Notes under the pieces: generated by a model | What the model was told of the DNA's origin: nothing | Seen by the model: the letters and a program-made list of their open reading frames with translations, nothing else | Database searches by the model: none | Position numbers and translations under genes: made by a program | Shown: piece by piece, positions 1 through 8,070 of the stretch | Layout: each line of letters opens with the position of its first letter | Position numbering within the stretch: position 1 is the first letter of the stretch | Assembly: GCA_019634245.1 (NCBI GenBank) | Contig: JAHQVR010000223.1 | Span: 1 to 28,193 of the forward strand | From: Gammaproteobacteria bacterium | GTDB lineage: Bacteria; Pseudomonadota; Gammaproteobacteria; Granulosicoccales; Granulosicoccaceae | Reading direction: 5' to 3' | DNA length: 28,193 nucleotides

Positions 1-470
1 ATGGCTGTGAGTCCGAGTATCGTCAACAAAAAAAACTCGGAGGGTCCGAAGCTTAGGACAATATCTTTTGCCAGCGGAATAAACACAATCAATGTAAACA
101 GACCGATCACACCGCCTAACGCGGAAGCACATGCTGCCGCTCCGATGGCTAATCCAGCTTTACCCTGCTGAGCTAGCGGGTATCCATCAAAAGTTGTTGC
201 GGCGTTTGGTGCGGTGCCAGGAGTGTTCAAAAGAATAGCTGTAATGGAGCCACCAAACGAGGTGGCTCCCATGACACCGCCAGCCAGATACATTGCGTCC
301 AGCGGCGCCATGACAAATGTGATTGGAATTAGCAGCGCAAGCGCGGTAGTGCCTCCCAAACCTGGTATAAGGCCGAAACACAACCCAAGTAAAGTACCTC
401 CGAGTAAATAGGCGATGCTGCCTCCGGTAAACATTTGCAGCATCGCACCCAATAGCGCATCAAAACCCAT
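1..470 (-). CDS. TTT permease large subunit, TctA family (second copy, partial)
   Basis: This is the N-terminal 156 residues of a TctA permease. It starts at an ATG at 470 and runs off the left edge, so the C-terminal two thirds are missing from the window. TctA proteins are polytopic inner-membrane subunits that move carboxylate-type solutes delivered by a periplasmic TctC protein, driven by an ion gradient. The family signature GLIPGLGGTTALALLIP is seen near residue 33, followed by the conserved segment FGGSITAILLNTPGTAPNAATTFDGYPLAQ, given here in parts: FGGSITAILLNTPGT, then APNAATTFDGYPLAQ. Several hydrophobic spans alternate with these loops. It lies 34 bases downstream of the second tctC and is the last visible gene of the operon. 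The substrate cannot be read from sequence. Confidence 0.93.
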   Translation of the reverse strand, partial: MGFDALLGAMLQMFTGGSIAYLLGGTLLGLCFGLIPGLGGTTALALLIPITFVMAPLDAMYLAGGVMGATSFGGSITAILLNTPGTAPNAATTFDGYPLAQQGKAGLAIGAAACASALGGVIGLFTLIVFIPLAKDIVLSFGPSEFFLLTILGLTA

Positions 471-504
471 CTACTCGTTCCTACCAAGTCCAATCAATTA
501 GAGC

Positions 505-1452
505 TTATTTAGCTTCGAGTAGAGGTTTGTATTGCAAATAGAAGTTCGACAATGTGTCCATCATTGCGCCTGTATCTTCTGCGTTCATAAAGTTCAAAGT
601 CGTTCTCGAACTCGCCGCCCATGCGGTCACCGATTCACTTTCGATGGCAGCCTTGAATCCGTCTTGAAGACGTGCTACCACATCCGCTGACATGCCTTCG
701 GGTCCGCCAACAACACGGTTCAAACCAAACCTTGCCAGCTCTGGGTAGCCTAATTCAGTTGTGGTCGGCACGCCCTCTACAAGTGATTCATCTGAAAGTG
801 TAACTATCATGCGCAAATCGCCCGACTTAACGTATTTACCCAGTGAGGAAACTGGTTTTAAAGTGGCATCTACCTCCCCTCTCATGACCGCAATCATGGT
901 GTCATTTGAACCATCATAACCCGTCACATTGGTGATAGGGCAGCCGATAATATCGAACGCGATAACGGATGTAATTGACGAAGTTGAATCTTTACCGGTA
1001 TCAGAGAGCTTGATTGGGCGATCTAGATCGCAAAGATCTTTGAGAGAATTAACTTCAGAATCGGATTTTACGGCGATGGCATATTTAACTGAGGCAAGGT
1101 TGGCAATCCACGTTATTTTTCCTAGATCGAATCCAATATCCCGGTCCATTACCTGACTAACTGTCAGACCAGGAATATTAAAAATACCTATGGTGTAGCC
1201 ATCCGCGTCGGCGCGAGCAACGGCTTGTCCACCTCGCGTTCCAGATGCGCCCTTAATATTTTTGGGAACAACCGATGTACCCAAATCCGCTTCCAGGGCT
1301 GGTGTAAAGGTACGCACGATCGTGTCGAAGCCACCTCCGGCACTATAAGGAATGACGAACGTAATTTCCTTATCAGTTGGGAAGTCGGCCACCGCTGTTG
1401 ATGCAGCCAGAGTTAAAGCGGCTGCAACACTTGTTTTAAACAGTTTTCTCAT
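505..1452 (-). CDS. TTT periplasmic solute-binding protein, TctC family (second copy)
   Basis: This is a 315-residue extracytoplasmic binding protein of the Bug/TctC family. It captures a solute, often an organic acid, in the periplasm and passes it to TctA/TctB. I chose the ATG at 1452 because AGGAGA lies nine bases upstream and the protein then begins with a normal Sec signal peptide (MRKLFKTSVAAALTLAASTAVA). The open frame extends to a TTG at 1491, but that start would put 13 charged residues before the signal. The mature N-terminus shows the family motif ITFVIPYSAGGGFDTIVR. Later blocks such as GVPTTTELGYPEL and GGPEGMSADVVARLQ are also typical of the family. It is intact, unlike the tctC at the head of the operon, so it could serve both permeases. 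That last point is inference. Confidence 0.93.
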   Translation of the reverse strand: MRKLFKTSVAAALTLAASTAVADFPTDKEITFVIPYSAGGGFDTIVRTFTPALEADLGTSVVPKNIKGASGTRGGQAVARADADGYTIGIFNIPGLTVSQVMDRDIGFDLGKITWIANLASVKYAIAVKSDSEVNSLKDLCDLDRPIKLSDTGKDSTSSITSVIAFDIIGCPITNVTGYDGSNDTMIAVMRGEVDATLKPVSSLGKYVKSGDLRMIVTLSDESLVEGVPTTTELGYPELARFGLNRVVGGPEGMSADVVARLQDGFKAAIESESVTAWAASSRTTLNFMNAEDTGAMMDTLSNFYLQYKPLLEAK

Positions 1453-1491
1453 ATTACATTTCTCCTGAGAATATTGAATAATCCTGCACAA

Positions 1492-2010
1492 TTACCAGGA
1501 CTCGAAACCATCTTCTGTGAACAACAAACCGCGATAAAGCTCATAGTCGAGCAACATCTCGAAGATACCGAACTCGAACAAAAAAACACCTGTACCAACT
1601 AGCACAGCTGTGACTATCGAACGCCTGGCTCGCAGCCACGTATACAAACTGCAAAAAATAGGTACTGCCACTAAAATGCCAAACGCGGCTATGGAGCAAA
1701 CGCAAATTAGAATCCACTTAAACATTTGACCTTCGTCTGACAAACTTGGGTTATGACTCATCTCACGCCGTGTAAAACCTGCACCCCAAAACGTTGAGAC
1801 AGCTTTTTGTCCCGGCAGGCCCGAACGACTCCAAAAATCGATTAGTGCAAGAACTACCAGGCATCCAGATACCACGGTTGGAAAACGCTTGGACTCTTCG
1901 CTATACACCTGTGACCATAGAAGCATCGCGATGGCGAACAACAGAATGAACAACGCAGGAAATACTGACGTAACGGAATGCGGTGGCGTTTTCGCATCGC
2001 TGGTATTCAC
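1492..2010 (-). CDS. TTT permease small subunit, TctB family (second copy)
   Basis: This is a 172-residue membrane protein of the TctB type, the small and poorly conserved subunit of TTT carriers. Hydrophobic spans lie at about residues 15-34, 44-59, 99-121 and 131-149. The C-terminus FEFGIF...ELYRGLL closely resembles that of the other TctB in this operon (FEFGFNIELYRGLI), which shows that the two are paralogues. The start is a GTG at 2010 whose first bases overlap the TGA of the upstream EutA-like gene (GTGA), implying translational coupling. The stop TAA at 1492 is followed by the tctC start 39 bases on. Identification rests on size, topology, this C-terminal motif and position between eutA-like and tctC genes. 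Confidence 0.85.
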   Translation of the reverse strand: MNTSDAKTPPHSVTSVFPALFILLFAIAMLLWSQVYSEESKRFPTVVSGCLVVLALIDFWSRSGLPGQKAVSTFWGAGFTRREMSHNPSLSDEGQMFKWILICVCSIAAFGILVAVPIFCSLYTWLRARRSIVTAVLVGTGVFLFEFGIFEMLLDYELYRGLLFTEDGFESW

Positions 2011-3554
2011 GCTGCGACATCTCCGTTGGCTCGAACACCAGTTTTGTCGCCTGATTCGCCGCTATTCGGAAAAACTAGCGACTTCACCACTACAGGAACA
2101 GCGCCGGTTGACAACAAAACTTCGCCGATATCAATAAAATCCAACTCATTTAGCTCGATTCCGTCAATAGATACTATGCTGTTGTCGAGCAATTTATTTT
2201 CACGACAATGCATACCAAGCAACCCACCAATATCACCGTCAGTGACAACAATCATCGGGTGACCTTCTTGCAGCACGGGGTCGAGCCCGGTTGTAAGGCC
2301 ACGTGAAAGAGCGTCCAGACGCTGATAGGTTGCTGAGCCCTGCCAATGCAAGGCAACGGCTACTGCACACCTGTTGACAGAAAAGTCGATACGCTGCAAG
2401 GCTACCTTTATCTCTTCGGCAATTATATTGGCATCCAGTTCGTCCTCGCCGAGATCAAGTCGCGGTTGTATGGTGGCGACATTATTTACCGGCACAGCAC
2501 CAGGCGGATCAAGATACACTGTGCTTCCGCTTAGCTGTACGGTGTATTGCGAAGCACCCGCCACTGTTGCACGTATTCCTCTAGACCACGAACCAAAGTT
2601 TTCTGGTGTTAGTAGTGCTATGCCAGAGCAACGAAGCGACTCCAACAACGCCGATGCAAGCTCGCTGCCTAAATCGAAAAACTCAGCTTTGGATCTGCCA
2701 TAGATGAATTCCGAGACACCTCCAGAAAAAAGCACACCGTCTATGGGTAAATCAGTGTGCAGTGAATCCAACCGAAGCCAACAAGAATCAGCCACACCCC
2801 GCACCGCATCAACGATCACCTCACTCAGACGCTTTGCGAGTCGCCGCTTGGTGTTTTGATCAAGAGTGTCGCCTGTGGACAGTGGCAGATTCAACGCATC
2901 AGCATACCGCTGGCCATAGTCCTCTATTCTGACAACCGTTTCCGCTGCATCAGTAACTACCAACCTCGCACCGGCCTCAACCGCTGTTAACGCAAAAACT
3001 TTTCCGGCTTTACACACCGATATCTTGGTCGTACCTCCGCCGACATCGATATTTGCTATCGTTCTGCCGTTCCGAGACGCCGCTGCGGCTCCGGAGCCGT
3101 GCGCCGCTAGTACTGCCTCCAGTCGGTCACCTGCGCTAAGGGCTACAAATTTCCCTGCATTACTGACAAACAGCTCGCCAATCGCTCGAGCATTTTTCCG
3201 TCTAAGTGCAACACCAGTTAGAATCAAGGCGCCGGTATCCACATCGGCACTCTGCAATCCCGCATTATCGTAAGCCTGATCGACAAATTCACTCAGCAGC
3301 TGAGTGTCAATTTCATTGTCATTCGTATAGGGAGTCAGCAATATGTCAGATTCATGCAGAGTTTCACGGGCAGCAACCACATACTTACTATCCAACCGTT
3401 CCAGCGTGATTTTAGAGAACAATAAATGCGAGGTCGAAGAACCAATATCTACCCCAACACTGGTCAGTTCGATTTCGTCCTCTTCAACAAGGCTGCGTTC
3501 CGCGCCTGAGAAAAATAATCGGCCACCTTCTGAATCATCCTCCGCCGTACTCAT
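2007..3554 (-). CDS. EutA-like reactivating-factor ATPase
   Basis: This 515-residue protein belongs to the ethanolamine ammonia-lyase reactivating factor family (EutA, PF06277), of the actin/Hsp70 ATPase fold. Visible motifs are the phosphate-1 loop VGVDIGSSTSHLLF (about 33-46), the second loop IANIDVGGGTTKISV (166-180), the adenosine motif VLFSGGVSEFIYG (274-286), and the C-terminal block DFIDIGEVLLSTGAVPVVVK followed by SLVF (472-494). E. coli EutA exchanges damaged cobalamin from EutBC using ATP. No eutB or eutC is present in this window. The gene overlaps both neighbours by four bases (ATGA with the cupin gene, GTGA with tctB), so it is expressed with a cupin and TTT subunits. The protein is somewhat longer than E. 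coli EutA because of an acidic N-terminal extension. The family call is firm; the partner enzyme is unknown. Confidence 0.87.
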   Translation of the reverse strand: MSTAEDDSEGGRLFFSGAERSLVEEDEIELTSVGVDIGSSTSHLLFSKITLERLDSKYVVAARETLHESDILLTPYTNDNEIDTQLLSEFVDQAYDNAGLQSADVDTGALILTGVALRRKNARAIGELFVSNAGKFVALSAGDRLEAVLAAHGSGAAAASRNGRTIANIDVGGGTTKISVCKAGKVFALTAVEAGARLVVTDAAETVVRIEDYGQRYADALNLPLSTGDTLDQNTKRRLAKRLSEVIVDAVRGVADSCWLRLDSLHTDLPIDGVLFSGGVSEFIYGRSKAEFFDLGSELASALLESLRCSGIALLTPENFGSWSRGIRATVAGASQYTVQLSGSTVYLDPPGAVPVNNVATIQPRLDLGEDELDANIIAEEIKVALQRIDFSVNRCAVAVALHWQGSATYQRLDALSRGLTTGLDPVLQEGHPMIVVTDGDIGGLLGMHCRENKLLDNSIVSIDGIELNELDFIDIGEVLLSTGAVPVVVKSLVFPNSGESGDKTGVRANGDVAA

Positions 3555-4762
3555 GTTGGAGCGTTGTCGACTGGTTTATCGTACAACGACATATCCATTC
3601 GAAATTTGCCTTTGTTAGTAGCGATGGTTTTCTCAAACTCCCGTCGAATATACGGATCCTCCATCCAGTACGGAATGGATGTTCCACCTTCCGGGATTTC
3701 CATTGCGGTGTAATCAATCTGCGTGGCTCCGGGTCGTAATCCCGTAACCAAACTCGGATGGTTAGGTCCAAACCATGCCGACAGGCGAAATGGTTCACCG
3801 GAAGTATTAAAGTGCTGGTGGTACCAGCGCGCGCCGCCCGGCGCGGCACTGACCATGCCGAACTGTCCGTAGTCAATCCGCTGTACTTGATCACCGTTGC
3901 CATCCGCCCAGGGCGTAACCCCTAGCTCTTCTGGCCAGGTGTAGGTATACCCTTGGCCTCGCAGGCCAATTAGAACGGCGGCTGACGTGTGCGCATGGCC
4001 TTTGGAATACCGCCCAGTTTCATGCTGCCCCAACCACAGGTAAAATTTGTTGCCCGTCATAAAGGGCTCCACGCGTCGATAGCCCGGAGAGCGCCGGTTA
4101 TCAAGAGGCAATTCACAATTCACCACATCGGGCACCATATTGGTTTTCCGCATGGCAAGTCCACGTATCGGATCTGGTTCTATGTCTTCAGAGGGCTCAT
4201 AGAACGTATCAGCGTCTGAAAAGCGGTCGGTAAAATTGAACGGCGCATTGAAAATAAATTGAGTATCACCAAGTAAGTTTATTAGATTTGGAGCCGTGGT
4301 ACCGGCAATTAACAAGGCCCCTTTGTTGGTGGCATTAACTATGCGATGAGTAGCATTAACCGGTATCGAAAACAGAGAGCCTTTCTGCCACTCAAAGCTG
4401 TGTTTACGGCCGCCTTCTTCGAGCCAAACTTCCGTGGTACCGCGTCCTTCAACAACCAAATAAATCTCTTCGTAGATATGTTTTTCCGGTAGCAAAGCAC
4501 CAGCTGGTGGTACCTCAATAACGTAACATCCCCACTTACCTTCTGTTCCATGTAATTGTATATAGTGTCCGCGCCCACCCATTCTAGGCCAATCTACAAG
4601 CTCCAAATCTTTAACACTGCTCAGTCCTAAACCTCGAAACACCGGTAAACCATCATCCTCCATGAATTGATCGTAGTCAGACTTTGGCTGAAGGAATTTT
4701 CCATATCCCGCACGACCCTTTGTTGGTTCATGCCAATGCACCTTACCTACTAAATCGTGCAT
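3551..4762 (-). CDS. Two-domain cupin protein
   Basis: This 403-residue protein has two cupin beta-barrels, a layout like the gentisate dioxygenase/bicupin group. The first barrel has H95, E98/E99 and the run IYLVVEGRG, with H139 in the second strand. The second barrel has H256-A-H258, the glycine motif LIGLRGQGYTYTW, and H315-Q-H317. These histidines could bind a metal, most clearly in the second barrel, although the usual glutamate of motif 1 there is replaced by alanine. There is no signal peptide, so it is probably cytoplasmic. A TGGAGAC ribosome site precedes the ATG, and its stop overlaps the EutA-like start by four bases. It could be a dioxygenase, isomerase or sensor of the transported compound. 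The sequence does not decide which. Confidence 0.82.
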   Translation of the reverse strand: MHDLVGKVHWHEPTKGRAGYGKFLQPKSDYDQFMEDDGLPVFRGLGLSSVKDLELVDWPRMGGRGHYIQLHGTEGKWGCYVIEVPPAGALLPEKHIYEEIYLVVEGRGTTEVWLEEGGRKHSFEWQKGSLFSIPVNATHRIVNATNKGALLIAGTTAPNLINLLGDTQFIFNAPFNFTDRFSDADTFYEPSEDIEPDPIRGLAMRKTNMVPDVVNCELPLDNRRSPGYRRVEPFMTGNKFYLWLGQHETGRYSKGHAHTSAAVLIGLRGQGYTYTWPEELGVTPWADGNGDQVQRIDYGQFGMVSAAPGGARWYHQHFNTSGEPFRLSAWFGPNHPSLVTGLRPGATQIDYTAMEIPEGGTSIPYWMEDPYIRREFEKTIATNKGKFRMDMSLYDKPVDNAPT

Positions 4763-4791
4763 GCTGGTCTCCAGTTAAAACACTGAGAATT

Positions 4792-5364
4792 TTAGAAATC
4801 GTTGTATCCGGTGAAGTACCTGAGTATTAATCCGCGATAAAGCTCGATGTTAAAACCGAACTCGAACAGAATAAAAATTACCACGGTAGTGACAACTCCA
4901 AGCAGGACGATTAATTTCCAATCGCGTCTACCAGCTGTTAGTAGTAGCGCGATTACAAATATTAGCATCGCCGGATAGTGGCCTAAAATCAGAATACCCA
5001 CTGCGAAAAATGCCATCCATGAAAACAGATTTGCCAATCTATTAAACGTTGAATTGCCGCCTTTCAACGCTGTGCTGAGTTGTAAGCGTATTTCAGCCAA
5101 CGACACGGTGTTACGCAATCGATTTAAATGCATTGCCAACAACAGCAATAGCGGCACCATAATGACAAACGGCGTCCGCGACGATACGATATCGTAGCTA
5201 AACGATTCTATGAATGCCCAAAGCACCACCAATGTTAAAAAAATACCAAAACAGATTTCTAGAACCCGACTTTCTTCATTTGTAGTTTTAAAGTCAGCCG
5301 AATTCTGCTGATGTTCAGCAGGTTCTTGATCTACAGATTCAGAATTGTCGCGAGGAGTATTCAA
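4792..5364 (-). CDS. TTT permease small subunit, TctB family (first copy)
   Basis: This is a 190-residue membrane protein with a hydrophilic, acidic first 30 residues and five hydrophobic spans at about 34-52, 65-80, 113-127, 130-144 and 151-169. It ends with FEFGFNIELYRGLI, matching the end of the second TctB in the operon. The only start available before the first membrane span is a TTG at 5364, which overlaps the TGA stop of tctA (TTGA). This suggests that translation depends on ribosomes finishing tctA. Size, topology and position directly after tctA support the TctB assignment; the family is too variable for motif proof. Confidence 0.85.
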   Translation of the reverse strand: MNTPRDNSESVDQEPAEHQQNSADFKTTNEESRVLEICFGIFLTLVVLWAFIESFSYDIVSSRTPFVIMVPLLLLLAMHLNRLRNTVSLAEIRLQLSTALKGGNSTFNRLANLFSWMAFFAVGILILGHYPAMLIFVIALLLTAGRRDWKLIVLLGVVTTVVIFILFEFGFNIELYRGLILRYFTGYNDF

Positions 5365-6869
5365 CTAGCCGAACCCACTTTTCGATCTTTGACAATACTT
5401 CTAATGTTGTAGCCAAGAAACGCGATCGTAATTAGAGAAAGGGCTAATGGGATTGGAGTAAGGAAGAACAAAGGACCATCAAGCAACAAGGCGAGGTATA
5501 GATTTTTTTCCACCGCAAAGCCAAGGACAAATCCAATCAACATAGCTGCTCTTGAATAATCTAAAACTTTCATGATGTAGCCCAGCACTCCAAAAACGAG
5601 CACAACACCAATATCAAAAAGAGATCGATCTGAGGCATAGGCACCCGTAAGTATGATCACTAGTAATACCGGCACCATAACAGTTGCGGAAATGCTCGTA
5701 GCACGAGCAAGAGGATTCATCAAAAACATACCTACTATAGTGCCGATTAGATTTCCGATAATGATGGTGAAGATCATGATGAATACGATGTCGAGATTGG
5801 TGGTCAACATTTGTGGGCCTGTTTCTAAACCGAGAATAAACAAACCACCTAACAAAATCGCCATGGATGAGCTGCCTGGAATTCCAAACGCAACGGTAGA
5901 CGCTAATGCCCCTCCCTCTACAGCATCGTTGGCCGCTTCCGAACCCATAACACCTTCGATATTGCCCTTGCCGAAACTTTCTTTATCGTTAGAGGATTGT
6001 TTCGCATGCCCGTAAGCGACAAAGGCGGCAGGTGCGCTACCAAGGCCCGGGATTAATCCCATCAATGTTCCAATCGAACTGCACCGCATTACCAGCCCCC
6101 ATCGCCTGAACGCAGATGCGATGCCGTGATTAATCTGTTTTTGTGTTTCACGTGCAGATAATCTTTTGAAAGTGTCTTTGGCCAGTGGACCACCGTGCCG
6201 CCATAATTCAAACATTTCTGCAACCGCGAATAAACCCAGTATTACCGGCACCAAAGACAAACCATCAGCTAAGTCTAGAGAGCCAAAAGTGAAACGCTCC
6301 TGATTAGTGACATTGTCGACGCCAACCATGGCCAGTAGCAAACCCAACAGCGCTGCGATAAGGCTACGAACCAGATCTTCTTTACCGAGCACTGCAACGA
6401 AAGTGAGTGCAAGAACCGCCAGTACACAGATTTCAGGCGGTCCAAAAAAAAGAACGACCTTCTGCAGAACGGGTATTAGTAGTGCTAGTACCACGGCACC
6501 AAAAGTGGCCCCCATAAAACACGCAGCCATAGCTGCGCCTACGGCCACACCAGCCTGCCCCTTGTCACGCATCGGAGGCCCATCCAGAAGAGTGGCCGCG
6601 TTTTGGCCTGTACCTGGTGTGCTAAAGAGAATGGCCGTTAAACCACCGCCCTGTGCCACGGTCGCATGTGCACCCAGCAGAAACGCTATTCCAGCAGCCG
6701 GTTCCATTTGATACAAAAAAGGGATAACCATTGCCATGGCAAAATGCCCACCAAGACCCGGAATAACGCCAATTATAAATCCGAAAACTGCACCGGCTAC
6801 CAAATAAGGGAGGACTGCTAAACTGATGGACTGTAAAAAGCCACTGCTCATGGCTTCAAGAATGCTCAT
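5361..6869 (-). CDS. TTT permease large subunit, TctA family (first copy)
   Basis: This is a full-length 502-residue TctA permease, the usual size for the family. The hallmark glycine-rich motif GVIPGLGGHFAMAMVIPF is near residue 34 and the second conserved segment GGGLTAILFSTPGTGQNAAT near residue 74. A second half-repeat carries GLIPGLGSAPAAFVAYGHA, then SEAANDAVEGGAL and STVAFGIPGSSSMAILLGG, as expected for the duplicated TctA fold. About a dozen hydrophobic spans are visible. It is separated from the upstream disrupted tctC by about 100 bases holding a small hairpin, and it overlaps tctB by four bases. The substrate is unknown. The binding protein that normally serves it is interrupted by a stop codon. 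Confidence 0.95.
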   Translation of the reverse strand: MSILEAMSSGFLQSISLAVLPYLVAGAVFGFIIGVIPGLGGHFAMAMVIPFLYQMEPAAGIAFLLGAHATVAQGGGLTAILFSTPGTGQNAATLLDGPPMRDKGQAGVAVGAAMAACFMGATFGAVVLALLIPVLQKVVLFFGPPEICVLAVLALTFVAVLGKEDLVRSLIAALLGLLLAMVGVDNVTNQERFTFGSLDLADGLSLVPVILGLFAVAEMFELWRHGGPLAKDTFKRLSARETQKQINHGIASAFRRWGLVMRCSSIGTLMGLIPGLGSAPAAFVAYGHAKQSSNDKESFGKGNIEGVMGSEAANDAVEGGALASTVAFGIPGSSSMAILLGGLFILGLETGPQMLTTNLDIVFIMIFTIIIGNLIGTIVGMFLMNPLARATSISATVMVPVLLVIILTGAYASDRSLFDIGVVLVFGVLGYIMKVLDYSRAAMLIGFVLGFAVEKNLYLALLLDGPLFFLTPIPLALSLITIAFLGYNIRSIVKDRKVGSAS

Positions 6870-6913
6870 TTCAAATCATCCAATGCAGAACAGATTTATA
6901 AATGAGGTACCAG

Positions 6914-6932
6914 AAGTGCAATCCTTGCACTT
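6914..6932 (-). promoter_or_regulatory. Intercistronic hairpin between tctC and tctA
   Basis: A perfect 8-bp stem with a 3-base loop (AAGTGCAATCCTTGCACTT) sits in the gap between the binding-protein gene and the permease gene. No U-run follows in the direction of transcription. Such hairpins after binding-protein genes often stabilise the upstream mRNA segment so that more binding protein than permease is made. That role is inferred here from position only. Confidence 0.45.
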
Positions 6933-6973
6933 TGGTTTCAAGTAATTCACCAAGGTGGCGAGTCGGACTGAAC

Positions 6974-8002
6974 TTAGAGCTCGCCACGAATGGCAGACAC
7001 TAACAAGTCACGAACATCATCAGCTAGGTTTGTAGACGCCTCAGCTGTTTCCGCCATGTCGGCGCCGGTGCTGTAGGATAGAGCACGCTTGGATTGTTTC
7101 GCCACTTCGATGAATTCAGGATCGTTCATAGCTTTTTCAAACACAGACTGCAGATAAGCAACTCGATCCGCCGGAACTCCCGGTGGTGCAGCCACGGGCC
7201 TACCAACCTGGTTCAACGCATCCCACGCACTCAGGACCGCATCTGCTGTGGCAGGGTCACTCAAACTCTTTGCCACCTCGGATACTGTTGGCACGTCCGG
7301 CAACTCTGATGAACGTTCAGTTCCACTTTGTAGCACAATTCGATGCTGTCCAGCTTTTACACCCTTTAAAGCGCTGCCGAGTGAGCCCCACATTCCGTGT
7401 ATGTCCCCTCGCAGAAGCGCCTGCCGTACGTCAGAGGAACTGTTGAACCCGTGAATAACTTTCTGATTCAGATCAAATACTTTACCATTGATTACGGCGT
7501 CAACATAGGTGCTGCCGCCAAGACCGGTCGCACCCAGTTTAAACGTCTCGCTTGAATTGCGTAGGCTTTCAAAATCGACATAGTCGTTATCAGCTGCTGT
7601 CACAAGAACACGCACATCAGCAGCTACGCGACCAAGAAAATTGTATTACCCAACCTTGTAATCGGCGCCTTTTATTTCAGCCAATTCATTGGTTACCATG
7701 GCTGATCCATTGATAATTCCAATGGTCAGCCCATCTGCAGGAGACTTGAAAATCTCGTTGGCACCTTTCATTCCGCCCGCACCAGGCATATTAGTTATGT
7801 CAACGCGTGCACCTGAATACTTCTCCATATAAGGTGCTAGCAAACGGCTGTACTCGTCGTAGCCGCCGCCGGGTTTGTACGGCACGATCCACTTGATGCT
7901 TTTATCTTTGTAGAAGTCGGCGGCCGATTGCGCAATAGCTGTTGATCCAAAACAACTCGCAATAATAGCCAGCGCAGATAACTTAAGAAATTTAAACAAC
8001 AT
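6974..8002 (-). pseudogene. TTT solute-binding protein, TctC family, interrupted by one in-frame stop
   Basis: The frame runs from an ATG at 8002, behind a strong GGGGGAGAG ribosome site, through a signal peptide (MLFKFLKLSALAIIASCFGS...) and the TctC motif IKWIVPYKPGGGYDEYSRLL. It then meets TAA at 7646-7648 (codon 119). The same frame continues without a shift: YNFLGRVAADVRVLV follows at once, and the rest of a TctC protein, including LPDVPTVSEVA and RPVAAPPGVPADRVAYLQ, reaches the stop at 6974. The full length would be 342 codons, normal for the family. Against the intact paralogue the stop falls at a lysine position, so one base change (AAA to TAA) would explain it. The gene is probably inactive, unless the stop is read through or is a sequencing error. 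A downstream GTG at 7615 lacks a signal peptide and would not make a working binding protein. Confidence 0.88.
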
Positions 8003-8035
8003 GAGCTTCTCTCCCCCAGAGTTTTGCCTTAGGAG

Positions 8036-8064
8036 ACATTACCCAAGCTAAGTTCTGTCGTCAA
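8036..8064 (-). promoter_or_regulatory. Candidate sigma-70 promoter of the TTT/cupin/EutA-like operon
   Basis: Read on the minus strand, TTGACG (8064-8059) and TAATGT (8041-8036) are separated by exactly 17 bases. They lie about 35 bases upstream of the first gene's ATG. The -35 matches consensus at five of six positions; the -10 is weak. This suits a promoter that needs an activator or is controlled by the overlapping inverted repeat. Confidence 0.45.
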
Positions 8065-8070
8065 TAGAAC
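8052..8070. promoter_or_regulatory. Candidate operator overlapping the -35 element
   Basis: GTTCTGTCGTCAATAGAAC is an inverted repeat with GTTCT/AGAAC arms (six of seven positions symmetrical if extended inward) spaced nine bases apart. It covers the TTGACG element. The size and placement fit a dimeric regulator controlling the transporter operon. No regulator gene is visible in this window. Confidence 0.35.

Noticed and set aside
471..522. CTACTCG/CGAGTAG inverted repeat between the second tctC and second tctA
   Set aside because: The loop is 38 bases and one arm is inside coding sequence; probably chance.
3535..3903. 122-codon minus-strand frame inside the cupin gene
   Set aside because: It lies in another frame of a well-supported cupin gene and has no independent motif or ribosome site.
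6307..6711. 134-codon plus-strand frame opposite tctA
   Set aside because: Antisense shadow of a conserved permease; low-complexity Ala/Thr/Pro-rich product.
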